A stretch of 56,135 nucleotides of DNA from positions 1 through 56,135 of the forward strand of contig PXBF01000168.1 in assembly GCA_003567005.1 (NCBI GenBank), given 5' to 3'. This document shows positions 18,035-27,307 of this stretch, in pieces. Below the pieces are notes generated by a model. The model was not told where the DNA came from, did not search any database, and worked only from the letters and a program-made list of their open reading frames with translations. Within the stretch, counting starts at the first letter, position 1. The number at the start of each line of letters is the position of its first letter. This DNA is from PVC group bacterium (GTDB lineage: Bacteria; Verrucomicrobiota; Kiritimatiellia; UBA8416). The position numbers and the translations under genes were made by a program.

Positions 18035-18871
18035 TTATTTGCTTGGTGCGCTTTCTTCGTCGTCTGAGGCTTGATCCGTCTGCCGCAGGCCTTTTTCTTC
18101 GTCGGTCTGTGGTTCCGGTACGCGGATGATGGGATCGATGATATCGACATCGAAGGCATCTTCCAGCCGCAAGGGATCTTCAGTGGGCTCTTGTTCTACA
18201 GTGGGCTCGGGCTCTTGTATCGGTTCTGGTATGGTAATACGCTGCGTTTCCCGAATGGGTTCTCCGTTTCTTGGTGCGACAGTGTCATTTTCGGGGGCCT
18301 CGATAACGTGTTGTGGAATTTCCTGTTGGTCGCGATATCTGGGAGGGGGGCCAAATCTCCCCCAACGGCTCCGTTCTTGGTGCACCTCTGTTATTTCAAG
18401 GTCAAAGCGTCTTGCGAGATCGCGCCACTCTTGCAAGCTGAAATCCATCGTTTGATCCAGCTCGGTTAGAATTTCGGCAACCGAGAATGTTTGCATTCTG
18501 TGTAGCTGGTTAGCATGCGCTAAGGATGTTAGCAAAATATCGGGAACGATAGATGCTGGACCGATCAAGAATACGTTTTGTGGTGTAGCGGGTACATTGG
18601 CTGTTCGTCTTATTTCTGCAAGGTTGACGGATTGCCAATTCCTTCGTGAGCGATTCCAGACGTGAACGAGCGGTTGCATGGGATCATCGGTTTCGCGGTA
18701 CGACATAAGTGTAACTCCGCGGAGTGCATGCACATCAAATCCGAGACGTACCATGCGGGCGCGTGCTGGCACAACGAGGATATCGTTGCGCTGAGCGCTG
18801 AGGAGGGGGGCCGTGAGCATCAAGGTGAGGGCCGTGCATCCAACCATTGGCAACCATTTTATTGTGTTCAT
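18035..18871 (-). CDS. Exported protein with acidic proline-rich tail, unknown function
   Basis: A 278-residue protein with a clear signal peptide (cleavage likely after PLLSA, residue 26) and a globular part to about residue 170. The rest is a low-complexity tail rich in Glu, Pro and Asp, including EPIQEPEPTVEQEPTEDP. Such a tail suggests a disordered periplasmic or surface segment. It follows etfA by 32 bp on the same strand, with a GGAAGA ribosome-binding site, so it may be co-transcribed although a functional link to Etf is not obvious. No family was recognised. Confidence 0.8.
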   Translation of the reverse strand: MNTIKWLPMVGCTALTLMLTAPLLSAQRNDILVVPARARMVRLGFDVHALRGVTLMSYRETDDPMQPLVHVWNRSRRNWQSVNLAEIRRTANVPATPQNVFLIGPASIVPDILLTSLAHANQLHRMQTFSVAEILTELDQTMDFSLQEWRDLARRFDLEITEVHQERSRWGRFGPPPRYRDQQEIPQHVIEAPENDTVAPRNGEPIRETQRITIPEPIQEPEPTVEQEPTEDPLRLEDAFDVDIIDPIIRVPEPQTDEEKGLRQTDQASDDEESAPSK

Positions 18872-18903
18872 AATGTATCTTCCATCTTTTTAGGGTGAAG
18901 CGG

Positions 18904-20115
18904 TCAAGACCGATTCAGCAGTTTTCTACATTCTGTGGTCAAAGCCGGTACAATTTCAAGCACATCTCCAACAATTCCATACGTTGCTATGTCAAAGATG
19001 GGAGCATCGGGGTCTTTGTTGATGGCTACAATGGTCTCAGCAGATGCCATGCCGGCCAAGTGCTGAATTTGTCCACTGATGCCGCAGGCAATATAAAGTT
19101 TCGGGCATACGGTTTTGCCGGTTTGGCCGACTTGATGCGAATATGCGATCCAATTTGCATCTACGGCTGCGCGTGATGCAGCAACCCCAGCTTTTACTGT
19201 GTCGGCCAATTCTTGGATAATCGAAAAATTATCGGGTTTTTGGATACCGCGTCCGCCGCTGATGAGGATATTTGCCTCGGTTATATTGACAGCGGACCCG
19301 GCTTCCGGCACGAATTGCAGTCTTTTCGTGCGGGATTGCAGGTCTTCCGGCTGTGGGGTGATCGGAATGACTTCTCCCTGGCGCGTGCTGTCGGCCTCGG
19401 CTGGAGTCATGACGTTGGGTCGGACAGAAGCCATTTGCGGGCGATGTGCGGGGCATTCGATGACAGCCATGATATTTCCCCCGAATGCAGGGCGTGTCTG
19501 TAAAAGGTTTCCTGTTTCCGGATCCATGTCCAACGCGGTGCAGTCGGCAGTTAGGCCGGTGTTGATTTTGACAGCGGCGCGCGATCCGACACTACGACCT
19601 GCGGCAGTGGCAGCCAGCAGTACGACTTCGGGTTTGTAGGTTTCGATGAGTCGTATAAGGACTTTTGTATAGGGTTCATCGCGAAAGGCTTCCAATTCCG
19701 GATGGTCCGCGACATAGATGATGTCTGCTCCATGCGATATGAGGTCTTGTGATAATGCCTCAATCTGATGTCCTACGAGTATAGCGCATAGTTTCATGCC
19801 ACGTTGATCGGCTAATTTACGTCCTTCGCCGAGTAATTCATAGGTTACGGGTTCAATCGTGCCGCCATGTTGTTCCACCATGACCCAAATATCATTGTAC
19901 TGTCCGAGTGTGCTGGGATCGGCAACCGGTTTTTCTTCCATGTTGATGGCATCAAAGGCGCATGTTGGCACACAAGCGCCACACAGCGTGCACTTGGTGA
20001 GATCAATCTTGGCGATAGACTCGGGCATGTCGATCGCATCAAACGGGCAAGCAGGAATACATTGCCCACATCCGACACAGGCTTCACTACTAATTTCGAT
20101 AGGATCTTTGGTCAT
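18904..20115 (-). CDS. etfA: Electron transfer flavoprotein alpha subunit with N-terminal 2[4Fe-4S] ferredoxin domain
   Basis: The 403 residues begin with a bacterial ferredoxin domain (CVGCGQCIPACPFDAI and CTLCGACVPTCAFDAI, residues 13 to about 60). The normal EtfA fold follows, ending in the FAD-binding region (ISGGRGIQKP, GQTGKTVCP, ACGISGQIQHLAGM, AINKDPDAPIF). Ferredoxin-fused EtfA subunits are known from anaerobes, for example the caffeyl-CoA reductase complex, where Etf takes part in electron bifurcation. No acyl-CoA dehydrogenase is nearby, so the partner is unknown. GGGAGA stands seven bases before the start and etfB ends 25 bp upstream. Confidence 0.93.
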   Translation of the reverse strand: MTKDPIEISSEACVGCGQCIPACPFDAIDMPESIAKIDLTKCTLCGACVPTCAFDAINMEEKPVADPSTLGQYNDIWVMVEQHGGTIEPVTYELLGEGRKLADQRGMKLCAILVGHQIEALSQDLISHGADIIYVADHPELEAFRDEPYTKVLIRLIETYKPEVVLLAATAAGRSVGSRAAVKINTGLTADCTALDMDPETGNLLQTRPAFGGNIMAVIECPAHRPQMASVRPNVMTPAEADSTRQGEVIPITPQPEDLQSRTKRLQFVPEAGSAVNITEANILISGGRGIQKPDNFSIIQELADTVKAGVAASRAAVDANWIAYSHQVGQTGKTVCPKLYIACGISGQIQHLAGMASAETIVAINKDPDAPIFDIATYGIVGDVLEIVPALTTECRKLLNRS

Positions 20116-20140
20116 AATGAAATCTCCCTATGGGTGCATA

Positions 20141-20935
20141 TTAGGATGCACATTCGATTAAGATGTCTTTCAGTTTTTCAACAAGTTCTTTGGCTACTTC
20201 ATGGGGTTCGCCTGACAGGATTTCGCCACCGGCACGAGGGGGTGGCGTGAATACCTTGACCACTTTGGTGGGAGAGCCATGTAGCCCTAGCGAGCTATGC
20301 TCTGCGCCGATGTCCTCAGCGGACCATTTCGTGATTTCCGCCTTTCGCGCGGCCATTTTACCTTTCAGGGATGGTAAGCGGGGTTCATTGATTTCCTTTA
20401 CGACGGATAGGATGCAGGGCATGGAAGATTCGATGACTTCGTAGCCTGTTTCAAGCAGCCGCTCTGCCACGATGCGGGTTTCGGAGATTTCCTCGATTTT
20501 GCGTACATAGGTGATTTGGGGTAGGTCCAGTTGCGCTGCCACGCCTGGACCGACTTGGGCCGTGTCGCCATCTGCAGCCTGTTTTCCAAAAAGGATGATT
20601 CCTGGGGTTTCGAGTTTGCGAATGGTCTGGGCTAACGTATAGCTTGTTGCCCAGGTGTCGCTACCGGCAAAGGCAACATCGGAAACAAGGATGCCTTTGT
20701 CAACGCCCATGGAGATGGCTTCGCGCAAAACGGCCTCTGCTTGTGGAGGCCCCATGGTAATTGCCGTTACGGTTCCGCCCAATTGCTCGCGAAGTCGGAT
20801 TGCTTCTTCAATCGCATACATATCAAAGGGGTTTACGATGGCTTCAACGCCTTCTCGCATGAGCGTATTGTGGACGGGATCTAGCTTCACGTCATGAGTA
20901 TCAGGAACTTGCTTAATGCAGACTACTATATGCAT
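20141..20935 (-). CDS. etfB: Electron transfer flavoprotein beta subunit
   Basis: The partner of EtfA that binds a second nucleotide or flavin cofactor. 264 residues, normal for EtfB. It starts MHIVVCIKQVPDTHDVKLD and contains IILFGKQAADGDTAQVGPGVA, the EtfB nucleotide-binding signature region, and PCILSVVKEINEPRLPS. The start at 20935 matches the family N-terminus; the much longer open frame reaching 21346 lies in intergenic DNA and in proS on the other strand and is rejected. Confidence 0.94.
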   Translation of the reverse strand: MHIVVCIKQVPDTHDVKLDPVHNTLMREGVEAIVNPFDMYAIEEAIRLREQLGGTVTAITMGPPQAEAVLREAISMGVDKGILVSDVAFAGSDTWATSYTLAQTIRKLETPGIILFGKQAADGDTAQVGPGVAAQLDLPQITYVRKIEEISETRIVAERLLETGYEVIESSMPCILSVVKEINEPRLPSLKGKMAARKAEITKWSAEDIGAEHSSLGLHGSPTKVVKVFTPPPRAGGEILSGEPHEVAKELVEKLKDILIECAS

Positions 20936-21148
20936 AACTTGCGACCTTCGTTTCGATTCTTTGTGTTTGCGTACACGTTGGAGACAATTAGTATAGGCAT
21001 CATACGGGCCATCGTACACAAAGCAAGCGGTATCTTGCAAATAGAAGTGGTTGCAACAGGTTGCTATTGCGCGTCTGTGGCACATGTGGCAGAGTGCTGT
21101 ATTTATCGTTTCGATAACCCGCATTGTGATGGAAACAGGAGGATCGGC

Positions 21149-22675
21149 GTGGCCAAGGCAAACAAGACAGCAATCAGTCCGACGCGAGAGGAAAACTATC
21201 CAGAGTGGTATCAGCAAGTGGTCAAATCCGCGGAATTGGCTGAAACGAGTGCCGTACGAGGCTGTATGGTCATTAAACCATGGGGGTATGCGGTATGGGA
21301 GAACATCCGTACAGGTTTGGATGGCCTTTTCAAGGAAACTGGACATGTAAATGCCTATTTCCCTTTATTTATTCCATTGCGTTTTTTAGAGCAGGAAGCG
21401 GAACATGTGGATGGTTTTGCCAAGGAATGTGCCGTGGTGACGCACCATCGCCTTGAAGCGGGCCCGGATGGTGGTCTTGTCCCGGCGGGAGAGCTTGAAG
21501 AGCCGCTTGTGGTGCGACCTACGTCGGAAACCATCATAGGCGAGACGTATGCGAAGTGGGTTCAGAGTTACCGTGATTTGCCGATATTGGTGAATCAGTG
21601 GGCCAATGTCGTGCGTTGGGAGATGCGTACAAGGATGTTTTTGCGGACGGCCGAGTTTCTATGGCAGGAGGGACACACGGCGCACGAAACACGTGAAGAA
21701 GCTTGGGAAGAAACCCTTCAGATGTTAGAGGTTTATCGTCAATTTGCTGAAGAATATATGGCCATGCCTGTGTTGACGGGGGAGAAGACCGCTGGCGAGC
21801 GGTTTCCCGGAGCATTGCATACGTTTTGTATTGAGGCGATGATGCAGGATCGCAAGGCATTGCAGGCTGGGACAAGCCATTTCCTCGGGCAAAATTTTTC
21901 CAAGGCTTCTGGGATTCAATTTCAATCGCGTGCTGGGGAACTCGAGTATGCCTGGACTACATCGTGGGGGGTGAGTACGCGATTAATAGGTGGTATGATC
22001 ATGACGCATGCTGATGACAATGGTATGGTTATGCCGCCTCGTTTAGCCCCATCGCATGTGGCCATCTTGCCCATCATACGGAAGCCTGACGAGGAAGAAG
22101 CGGTACTGTCATTTTGTCAGAAGGCTGCAGGCGAATTGCGTGCGCAGTTATATCATGGTCGCAGGGTTGAAGTTGAGGTAGACAAACGCGATCTTAATGC
22201 TGGAGAAAAGAGCTGGGGTTGGATCAAGAAAGGGATCCCTGTGATACTTGAGATTGGCCCCCGCGATATTGCCAATGATTCCGTTTTCGTTTACCGGCGT
22301 GATAAGACGCGTAAAGATCGCTATGGTATGCCGTTGCAGGAATTCACGCATGGCATTGCGGCATTGCTCGATGACATTCAGCAATCTATGTATGCACGCG
22401 CGCTTGATCTGCGCAATGCGCACACTTGTGAGCTGGATGACATGGATGCATTCCGTACCTTTTTCACTCCACAGAACCAGCAGCGCCCGGAGGCACATGG
22501 TGGTTTTGCGATGGCGCACTGGTGTGGTAGTGAAGATTGCGAGAAGGCGGTTAACGACGCGCTCTCGGTAACGATTCGATGTATCCCCTTTGATCGTGCG
22601 GAGCATGGGCCCGGGCCTTGCGTTGTCTGCGGCGCAGCAGGTCCAGGCCGTGTCGTTTTTGCCAAGTCTTATTGA
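21149..22675 (+). CDS. proS: Prolyl-tRNA synthetase (short archaeal/eukaryote-like type)
   Basis: It charges tRNA-Pro. The 508-residue protein lacks the editing insertion of the long bacterial form. It has class II synthetase motifs: SAVRGCMVIKPWGYAVWENI, then FKETGHVNAYFPLFIP, motif 2 around NVVRWEMRTRMFLRTAEFLW, and motif 3 near GVSTRLIGGMIMTH. A zinc-like C-terminal region ends in CVVCGAAG. The start is GTG 21149: AGGAGG lies six bases upstream and the N-terminus then matches the family. The open frame extending back to 20894 is rejected. It is divergent from etfB and overlaps the convergent neighbour by 7 bp. Confidence 0.95.
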   Translation: MAKANKTAISPTREENYPEWYQQVVKSAELAETSAVRGCMVIKPWGYAVWENIRTGLDGLFKETGHVNAYFPLFIPLRFLEQEAEHVDGFAKECAVVTHHRLEAGPDGGLVPAGELEEPLVVRPTSETIIGETYAKWVQSYRDLPILVNQWANVVRWEMRTRMFLRTAEFLWQEGHTAHETREEAWEETLQMLEVYRQFAEEYMAMPVLTGEKTAGERFPGALHTFCIEAMMQDRKALQAGTSHFLGQNFSKASGIQFQSRAGELEYAWTTSWGVSTRLIGGMIMTHADDNGMVMPPRLAPSHVAILPIIRKPDEEEAVLSFCQKAAGELRAQLYHGRRVEVEVDKRDLNAGEKSWGWIKKGIPVILEIGPRDIANDSVFVYRRDKTRKDRYGMPLQEFTHGIAALLDDIQQSMYARALDLRNAHTCELDDMDAFRTFFTPQNQQRPEAHGGFAMAHWCGSEDCEKAVNDALSVTIRCIPFDRAEHGPGPCVVCGAAGPGRVVFAKSY

Positions 22676-23853
22676 GCTTGTTCCACAGCGATGGTTTGCA
22701 GGGCTAATATACTGTAAGCCGTTACCAAAACAGGATCGTTTTCCCAGAAGCGTCCATCCTCATTGCGCCAGTACCCGTGGCCCGTTTCGGCTTCGATACG
22801 TTGCTCGCGCACCAAGCGTAGTGCTGCTTCCCGGCGCCAGTTGAGCATTTGGTCGCGTTCTTGTTGGGGAATCCATTCTGCGCCATACGCATTGAGAGCG
22901 CGTGTCAGCACGTTGACAAAGAAGAAGTATCCTTGGGCTCCCATGCCTGGGTTTTCTTCGAGGGTCCAATGCCGGCTGGCCCAATCAAAGGCTGAGCGTA
23001 CGCGGGGATCATTGCGGTCGACGCCAGCATAAATCAGCGCAAGCAGGCCTGCGTATGTCATGCTTCCATACGAGCGAAAAACAACCGTATCGTCTTCCTG
23101 CTGTTCCTGGCCTGCCTTGGACTCTGCTGGGTTGTATATGAATCCACCAGCGTGCTCCTCGCCAGCTTCTTCGGGGTTCTGCAGGCGGGAAACAAATGCT
23201 TCAGCGGCTTGCCAGTCGACCGTTGCACGTGTTTCTCCTGCAGGGCGTTCTTCTTCCAAATCGGCTGTGTAGCGCATCGCTTCGAGAACTTGTAGCGTAT
23301 TCATCAAGTCTGCATATGGTTCCTGACTACGCACATCATAACCAAAACCTCCATGGTAGATGTCATCTCCAGTAAGCTGTCCTTGGGAAACAAAGGTTCT
23401 TGCATTCAGAATGATTTCGGTTAGATCCGGATCGCCGAGGGAGTGAAGTGTTGTCATTGCAATGGCTGTATTGTAGTTGCTGAGTCCACCTCCACGTCTG
23501 CCGGCCACTTCTCGATATATGCCGCCATCGGGTTGAACATTATCTAATAGGGCTTGTACAGCATTGGTGACAATGACATCTCTTTTGGGGTGATCCGAAC
23601 GTATAAATGTCCAAGCTGGTAAGGCTGTAAGTGCAGGGTGTTGCCGGTTGGACCATGTGCCTTCCTCTCTCTGTCGTTCTGCCAACCAGTCCAGCGCTCG
23701 ATCGATGGCTGCGTTGATTTCGTTTGTGAGGGTTTGTTCCATTTCTGGTGGCGTATTGGGTTGCGATGTCGGCAGTGAAACAGATTGTGCCTGTATGGTG
23801 TTACCCGTGATAAGTACTGATAGTGCTGTACAATGAATGAATATCTTTTTCAT
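22669..23853 (-). CDS. Exported alpha/alpha-toroid (prenyltransferase/squalene-oxidase repeat) protein
   Basis: A 394-residue protein with an N-terminal signal peptide (cleavage near TIQAQS) and repeated helical units typical of the terpenoid-cyclase toroid fold. Examples are ALDWLAERQREEGTW, ALLDNVQPDGGIY, and QAAEAFVSRLQNPEEAG before GGFIYNP, then SYGSMTYAGLLALIYAG. Exported proteins of this type are common in Planctomycetes and Verrucomicrobia and have no assigned substrate. No DxDD cyclase motif is visible. GGAGG precedes the ATG at 23853 by seven bases, which sets the start. Confidence 0.82.
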   Translation of the reverse strand: MKKIFIHCTALSVLITGNTIQAQSVSLPTSQPNTPPEMEQTLTNEINAAIDRALDWLAERQREEGTWSNRQHPALTALPAWTFIRSDHPKRDVIVTNAVQALLDNVQPDGGIYREVAGRRGGGLSNYNTAIAMTTLHSLGDPDLTEIILNARTFVSQGQLTGDDIYHGGFGYDVRSQEPYADLMNTLQVLEAMRYTADLEEERPAGETRATVDWQAAEAFVSRLQNPEEAGEEHAGGFIYNPAESKAGQEQQEDDTVVFRSYGSMTYAGLLALIYAGVDRNDPRVRSAFDWASRHWTLEENPGMGAQGYFFFVNVLTRALNAYGAEWIPQQERDQMLNWRREAALRLVREQRIEAETGHGYWRNEDGRFWENDPVLVTAYSILALQTIAVEQAQ

Positions 23854-24103
23854 GTTGGCTCCTCCTATTCGTCGGTCCCGTGCAATCAAGTAGATTGTTC
23901 CGTAGCATGTATCGTAACAATCAGAAATACGCTTACAACCCCTAAAAGTTTAGATGTTGCGGGGATTTACCCCCTTTTGGGCCATAACCTTCCGATGTTC
24001 AGGCAGGTGCATCATGTGTAATGGATGCATCGGAAAGATGCAGAATCACATCGTGCGGTCGTGTGAACGCTCAGCGAGTCATGTTGTATTGTTGGTGCAT
24101 TTT

Positions 24104-25669
24104 TCAGGTTTGGCCTGACAAAAAGTGGCCATTTCGTTGCTGCGTGCTTTTTCCGTTCTGGAGGGTAATGGTGCCATTGACAATTACATGTTCGATACCG
24201 GTTGCAAGAGCGTGTGGTTTGTCATAAGCGGATTGGTCCCGGATGGACTCCGGATTAAAGACCACAATATCAGCGATGTATCCCTCGCGCAGTACGCCGC
24301 GTTTATTGAGTTGGAACGTTTCAGCAGGTAAGGCGGTCATTTTGCGTATAGCTTCAGGTAGTGCAACGGTTTTTCCATCCAGGGCCATGCGTAGGAATCG
24401 TGGGAATGTACCATATGCGCGGGGGTGTGGCCAGTCGTGACTAAGAGGTCCGGTGGGCGCACGCAAGGAAGCATCGGATCCGATCATGACATAGGGTTCA
24501 GCGAGGACGCGCAACATATTATCATGAGCCATGCCGTGAAAAAAGGCAGCCGTGCGCAGTTCATCTTTTGTGGCTATATGCAGAGCGGCCTCAGCAGGGT
24601 GGCATTGCCTGTCTTGGGCTATCTGCATTAATGGTTTGCCTGCATACGCTTTATTATCGGGGTGCGCGGTGGAACCGATCGTGATAGATTCCCAGTAGTG
24701 ATGCTCTTTCTGCATTAAGGCATCTAGCAGGCGTTTTTTTTCGGAGGGGGAACACAATCGTTGGAGAGTGGCGTCTGGTCCCCCTGCGATGGCCCATTCC
24801 GGGAAGATAATATCTAGATCCGTGCAGGACGCTGTGTAGGGGTATCGATCGGCAAATACCGAGATGCCGTTATCTTGTGCTTCATGGATGCGGTTTAAGG
24901 CAGGTTCGAGCAAGTGCCAGTTTTTTTGACCATAAGCCTTGAGATGTGAGATCAGCAAGCGCACACCGGTGTTTTTTCCATAGGTGAGCGTTTCGTCTAT
25001 TGCTTCCAGCAGTTTGCCGCTTTCGCTACGCATATGAGACGTGTAAATACCATTGCGTTTGGCTACGGCTTTGGCCAGGCATTCGACTTCTCGTGGTGCG
25101 GCAAAACGACCCGGGTTATACACCAGTCCGGTGCTGAGGCCGCTTGCGCCTTCATCCAGGGCTTGTTCAAGCCGTTTGATCATAAGGGCGATTTCTGTTT
25201 CGCTCGCCTTGCGTGGTGCATATCCTACGACACCAGCGCGTAGTGTGTTATGGCCGACGAGGCATACGATATTCACCGCCGGCTTTACCTGTTCTAGTAG
25301 ATTGCGGTAGGCATCAACCGTTCGCCATGCGCCAGGGTATTGGTGTGTCATCCAATCGGAGGGCATACGACTGGCACCATACAATGGCGCACATGAGGCC
25401 CCGCAATTGCCCACAACTTCTGTTGTAACGCCTTGATGTATTTTGCTTGGTGCATCGGGTTGCAGCAGGATGTAAGCATCTGAGTGTGTATGTACATCGA
25501 TAAACCCCGGAGATATGCACAAACCTTTTGCGTGCAGTGTGATGTCTGTTTCCAGGGATACATTCGGTTCAATGGTTTCGATGCGGTCATTATGAATGAG
25601 CACATCGGCAGGGATCCCTTTGGCTCCGGTTCCATCGAGGACCAAGCCATTGGTAATTTTAAGCCGCAT
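24104..25669 (-). CDS. N-acyl-D-amino-acid deacylase (D-aminoacylase) family amidohydrolase
   Basis: A 521-residue metal-dependent amidohydrolase. Zinc ligands are seen in FIDVHTHSD (H60, H62, D64) and in GNCGASCAP, whose cysteine is a ligand in D-aminoacylases; SHLKAYG and IGSDASLRAPTGP follow. Family members remove acyl groups from N-acyl-D-amino acids or act on related peptides, but the substrate here is not determined. The start at 25669 has GGGGACG upstream and overlaps the 3' end of the preceding gene by 11 bp, so the two are co-transcribed. Confidence 0.88.
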   Translation of the reverse strand: MRLKITNGLVLDGTGAKGIPADVLIHNDRIETIEPNVSLETDITLHAKGLCISPGFIDVHTHSDAYILLQPDAPSKIHQGVTTEVVGNCGASCAPLYGASRMPSDWMTHQYPGAWRTVDAYRNLLEQVKPAVNIVCLVGHNTLRAGVVGYAPRKASETEIALMIKRLEQALDEGASGLSTGLVYNPGRFAAPREVECLAKAVAKRNGIYTSHMRSESGKLLEAIDETLTYGKNTGVRLLISHLKAYGQKNWHLLEPALNRIHEAQDNGISVFADRYPYTASCTDLDIIFPEWAIAGGPDATLQRLCSPSEKKRLLDALMQKEHHYWESITIGSTAHPDNKAYAGKPLMQIAQDRQCHPAEAALHIATKDELRTAAFFHGMAHDNMLRVLAEPYVMIGSDASLRAPTGPLSHDWPHPRAYGTFPRFLRMALDGKTVALPEAIRKMTALPAETFQLNKRGVLREGYIADIVVFNPESIRDQSAYDKPHALATGIEHVIVNGTITLQNGKSTQQRNGHFLSGQT

Positions 25670-26231
25670 TTTCGTCCCCGTTCGTTGGAACCGTCGTATT
25701 GGCGGATGGGGACGGTTGTGCTCCGAGCATTTCGGCAACTTGCCGTTGCACATCTTCCAGATCTTCTACCTGCAGTCGTGGGTCTGTGATGACGAAAATC
25801 TCTCCTGTTTTGCGGTGTTCGTACATGCGTCGGACTGTGTCTTCCTGATCTACCGTGACGTCTTTTTCGGTCAAGATTTTTTTTCGCTCCAGCATAATGG
25901 TTAGGATATACACAACAGGGGTCTGATTTTTGTGGTCTTCTTCAATCAGGCGCCGCAACAGAGACTCGGCGGTTTCTTTCTGCAATGGTTCCGGGGGAGC
26001 TTCGGGTGGTAAGCGGAATGTTGTTTTCCAGTAGCTGAATGGGGGCGTGTTTGCGGTATCGCGTTTTTCCCAGCATGTTTGGCAAAAATCTGCCCGCGTG
26101 AATCCCGGGGGATCGTCGAAAAGCGCCGAGACGCACTCTTCTTGATCATGGAAACCGCGTTGGCAAGATTGGCATGTATTCCCTCTGGACTGAATCGACC
26201 ACTCTTGTGGCATGGCTGGCTCCTGTTTCAT
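25659..26231 (-). CDS. CxxC zinc-binding-type protein, unknown function
   Basis: A 190-residue cytoplasmic protein. The first 80 residues hold CQSCQRGF and FCQTCWEKRD, probably one zinc site, with WSIQSRG before and SYWKTTF after. The second half is helical and includes SLLRRLIEEDH and IFVITDPRL. I associate this architecture with an uncharacterised PVC protein family, from memory only. It overlaps the deacylase gene by 11 bp. Nothing ties it to deacylation beyond position. Confidence 0.75.
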   Translation of the reverse strand: MKQEPAMPQEWSIQSRGNTCQSCQRGFHDQEECVSALFDDPPGFTRADFCQTCWEKRDTANTPPFSYWKTTFRLPPEAPPEPLQKETAESLLRRLIEEDHKNQTPVVYILTIMLERKKILTEKDVTVDQEDTVRRMYEHRKTGEIFVITDPRLQVEDLEDVQRQVAEMLGAQPSPSANTTVPTNGDENAA

Positions 26232-26394
26232 TGGGTCTTGATCATCCTTCGTTTGCGGATGGCATTCGAGCGTGTTATGGGGATTTTGTCAAGAAACGGT
26301 GCAATCCTTGTGGAATGTAGATCATGCTGTAAGGAAAACATACTTAGCATCTATCGTTGTCTATGATTATGGGTGTATGGGAGGTAATAAAGCT

Positions 26395-26583
26395 ATGAAT
26401 GCATCATCTTATAGCACGCGTTTTTCAGTCGTATGTTTGCCGGAGAATCCCCGTTTATTCATGATGAACATGCAGGTTTTTCAGATCCAGCCAGCTACGG
26501 CACCGCTTGATGCGAATATGAGCAAACCGGAGGCTATTGTTTGGTGTGCTGTTTTTCAGGGGCCAGTAATTAAAAAGACCTGA
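26395..26583 (+). CDS. Possible small protein of 62 residues
   Basis: An open frame starting MNASSYSTRFSVVC with GGAGG ten bases upstream. It ends convergently, overlapping the end of the spermidine-synthase-like gene by 14 bp. It has no recognisable motif. It is the only candidate in the otherwise gene-free stretch 26232-26569, and may be chance. Confidence 0.28.
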   Translation: MNASSYSTRFSVVCLPENPRLFMMNMQVFQIQPATAPLDANMSKPEAIVWCAVFQGPVIKKT

Positions 26584-27304
26584 CATTGATATTCAGCCAG
26601 TCTCTGCGGTCTTCTGCATCTTTCAATCGCATTGCTAATGGTTTGAGTGAGGATGCAGGGTTTGTATTGCCACCCATCAATCCCAAATTAAAGCCTTTGG
26701 CTGGGCGGATCTGTTGGGTCGTTTCAAAGGTGTCTCGAAATGCTTTTTTGGTACATTGTACTGTTGCTTGCATGTTTTGTCCTGTGATCATGTTGGCGAT
26801 ATAGAGTCCGTTTGGTTTCATGCATGAGATGGTTTGGTGGATATCCTGTGCGCGTAGCGGTGTGGGGCGTGTGACCCCCGTTTGCAGGCCAAGAAATATG
26901 TCGTCTAGCACGACATCGTAGATGGGGGGGGATTTTGCGGCGAAAGCGTACCCGTCCCCCAAGAGGATCTGTGCGCGTAGCGATTTTGTATCCATGTATG
27001 TGCGCGCCAGTTCGATCATCATGGGATCAATTTCGATTGCGGTTACCTTCGCATCCGGCAAGAAATGTAAGATTTGTCGCACCACGGTGCCGCCACCAAA
27101 GCCTAACACTAATATGCGTTTATTTTTCGGATTCGGTTGCAGCAGAACGGCAGCGGTTAACGCATCCCAAATGTAGCCGGTGAGTACACGGTTGCGGCTC
27201 CAGGTTGCATGTGTTCCACCCGCTACTTCGAAGTCGAATCCATCTACTGTTTCCCAAATGGTAACGTCATTATACTTGGAAGATATCGTTTTGATGGGGC
27301 GCAT
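26570..27304 (-). CDS. Spermidine-synthase-like methyltransferase-fold protein
   Basis: A 244-residue protein with a Rossmann SAM-binding site (ILVLGFGGGTVVRQ), an acidic ligand in AIEIDPMMIELAR, and DVVLDDIFLG after strand four. It resembles the spermidine synthase superfamily, in which a Gly-rich loop and D/E residues bind decarboxylated SAM or SAM. The polyamine-specific catalytic region is not convincing, so it may be a methyltransferase relative. It starts 3 bp after the HAD-like gene ends and is probably co-translated with it. Confidence 0.75.
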   Translation of the reverse strand: MRPIKTISSKYNDVTIWETVDGFDFEVAGGTHATWSRNRVLTGYIWDALTAAVLLQPNPKNKRILVLGFGGGTVVRQILHFLPDAKVTAIEIDPMMIELARTYMDTKSLRAQILLGDGYAFAAKSPPIYDVVLDDIFLGLQTGVTRPTPLRAQDIHQTISCMKPNGLYIANMITGQNMQATVQCTKKAFRDTFETTQQIRPAKGFNLGLMGGNTNPASSLKPLAMRLKDAEDRRDWLNINVRSF

Positions 27305-27307
27305 GAT

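Noticed and set aside
20894..21148. N-terminal extension of proS by 85 codons
   Set aside because: GTG 21149 has AGGAGG at good distance and matches the ProRS N-terminus; the upstream part is cysteine- and isoleucine-rich noise across the etfB start.
20936..21346. N-terminal extension of etfB by about 137 codons
   Set aside because: EtfB begins exactly at the family N-terminus at 20935. The extension overlaps the divergent proS start and has no family match.
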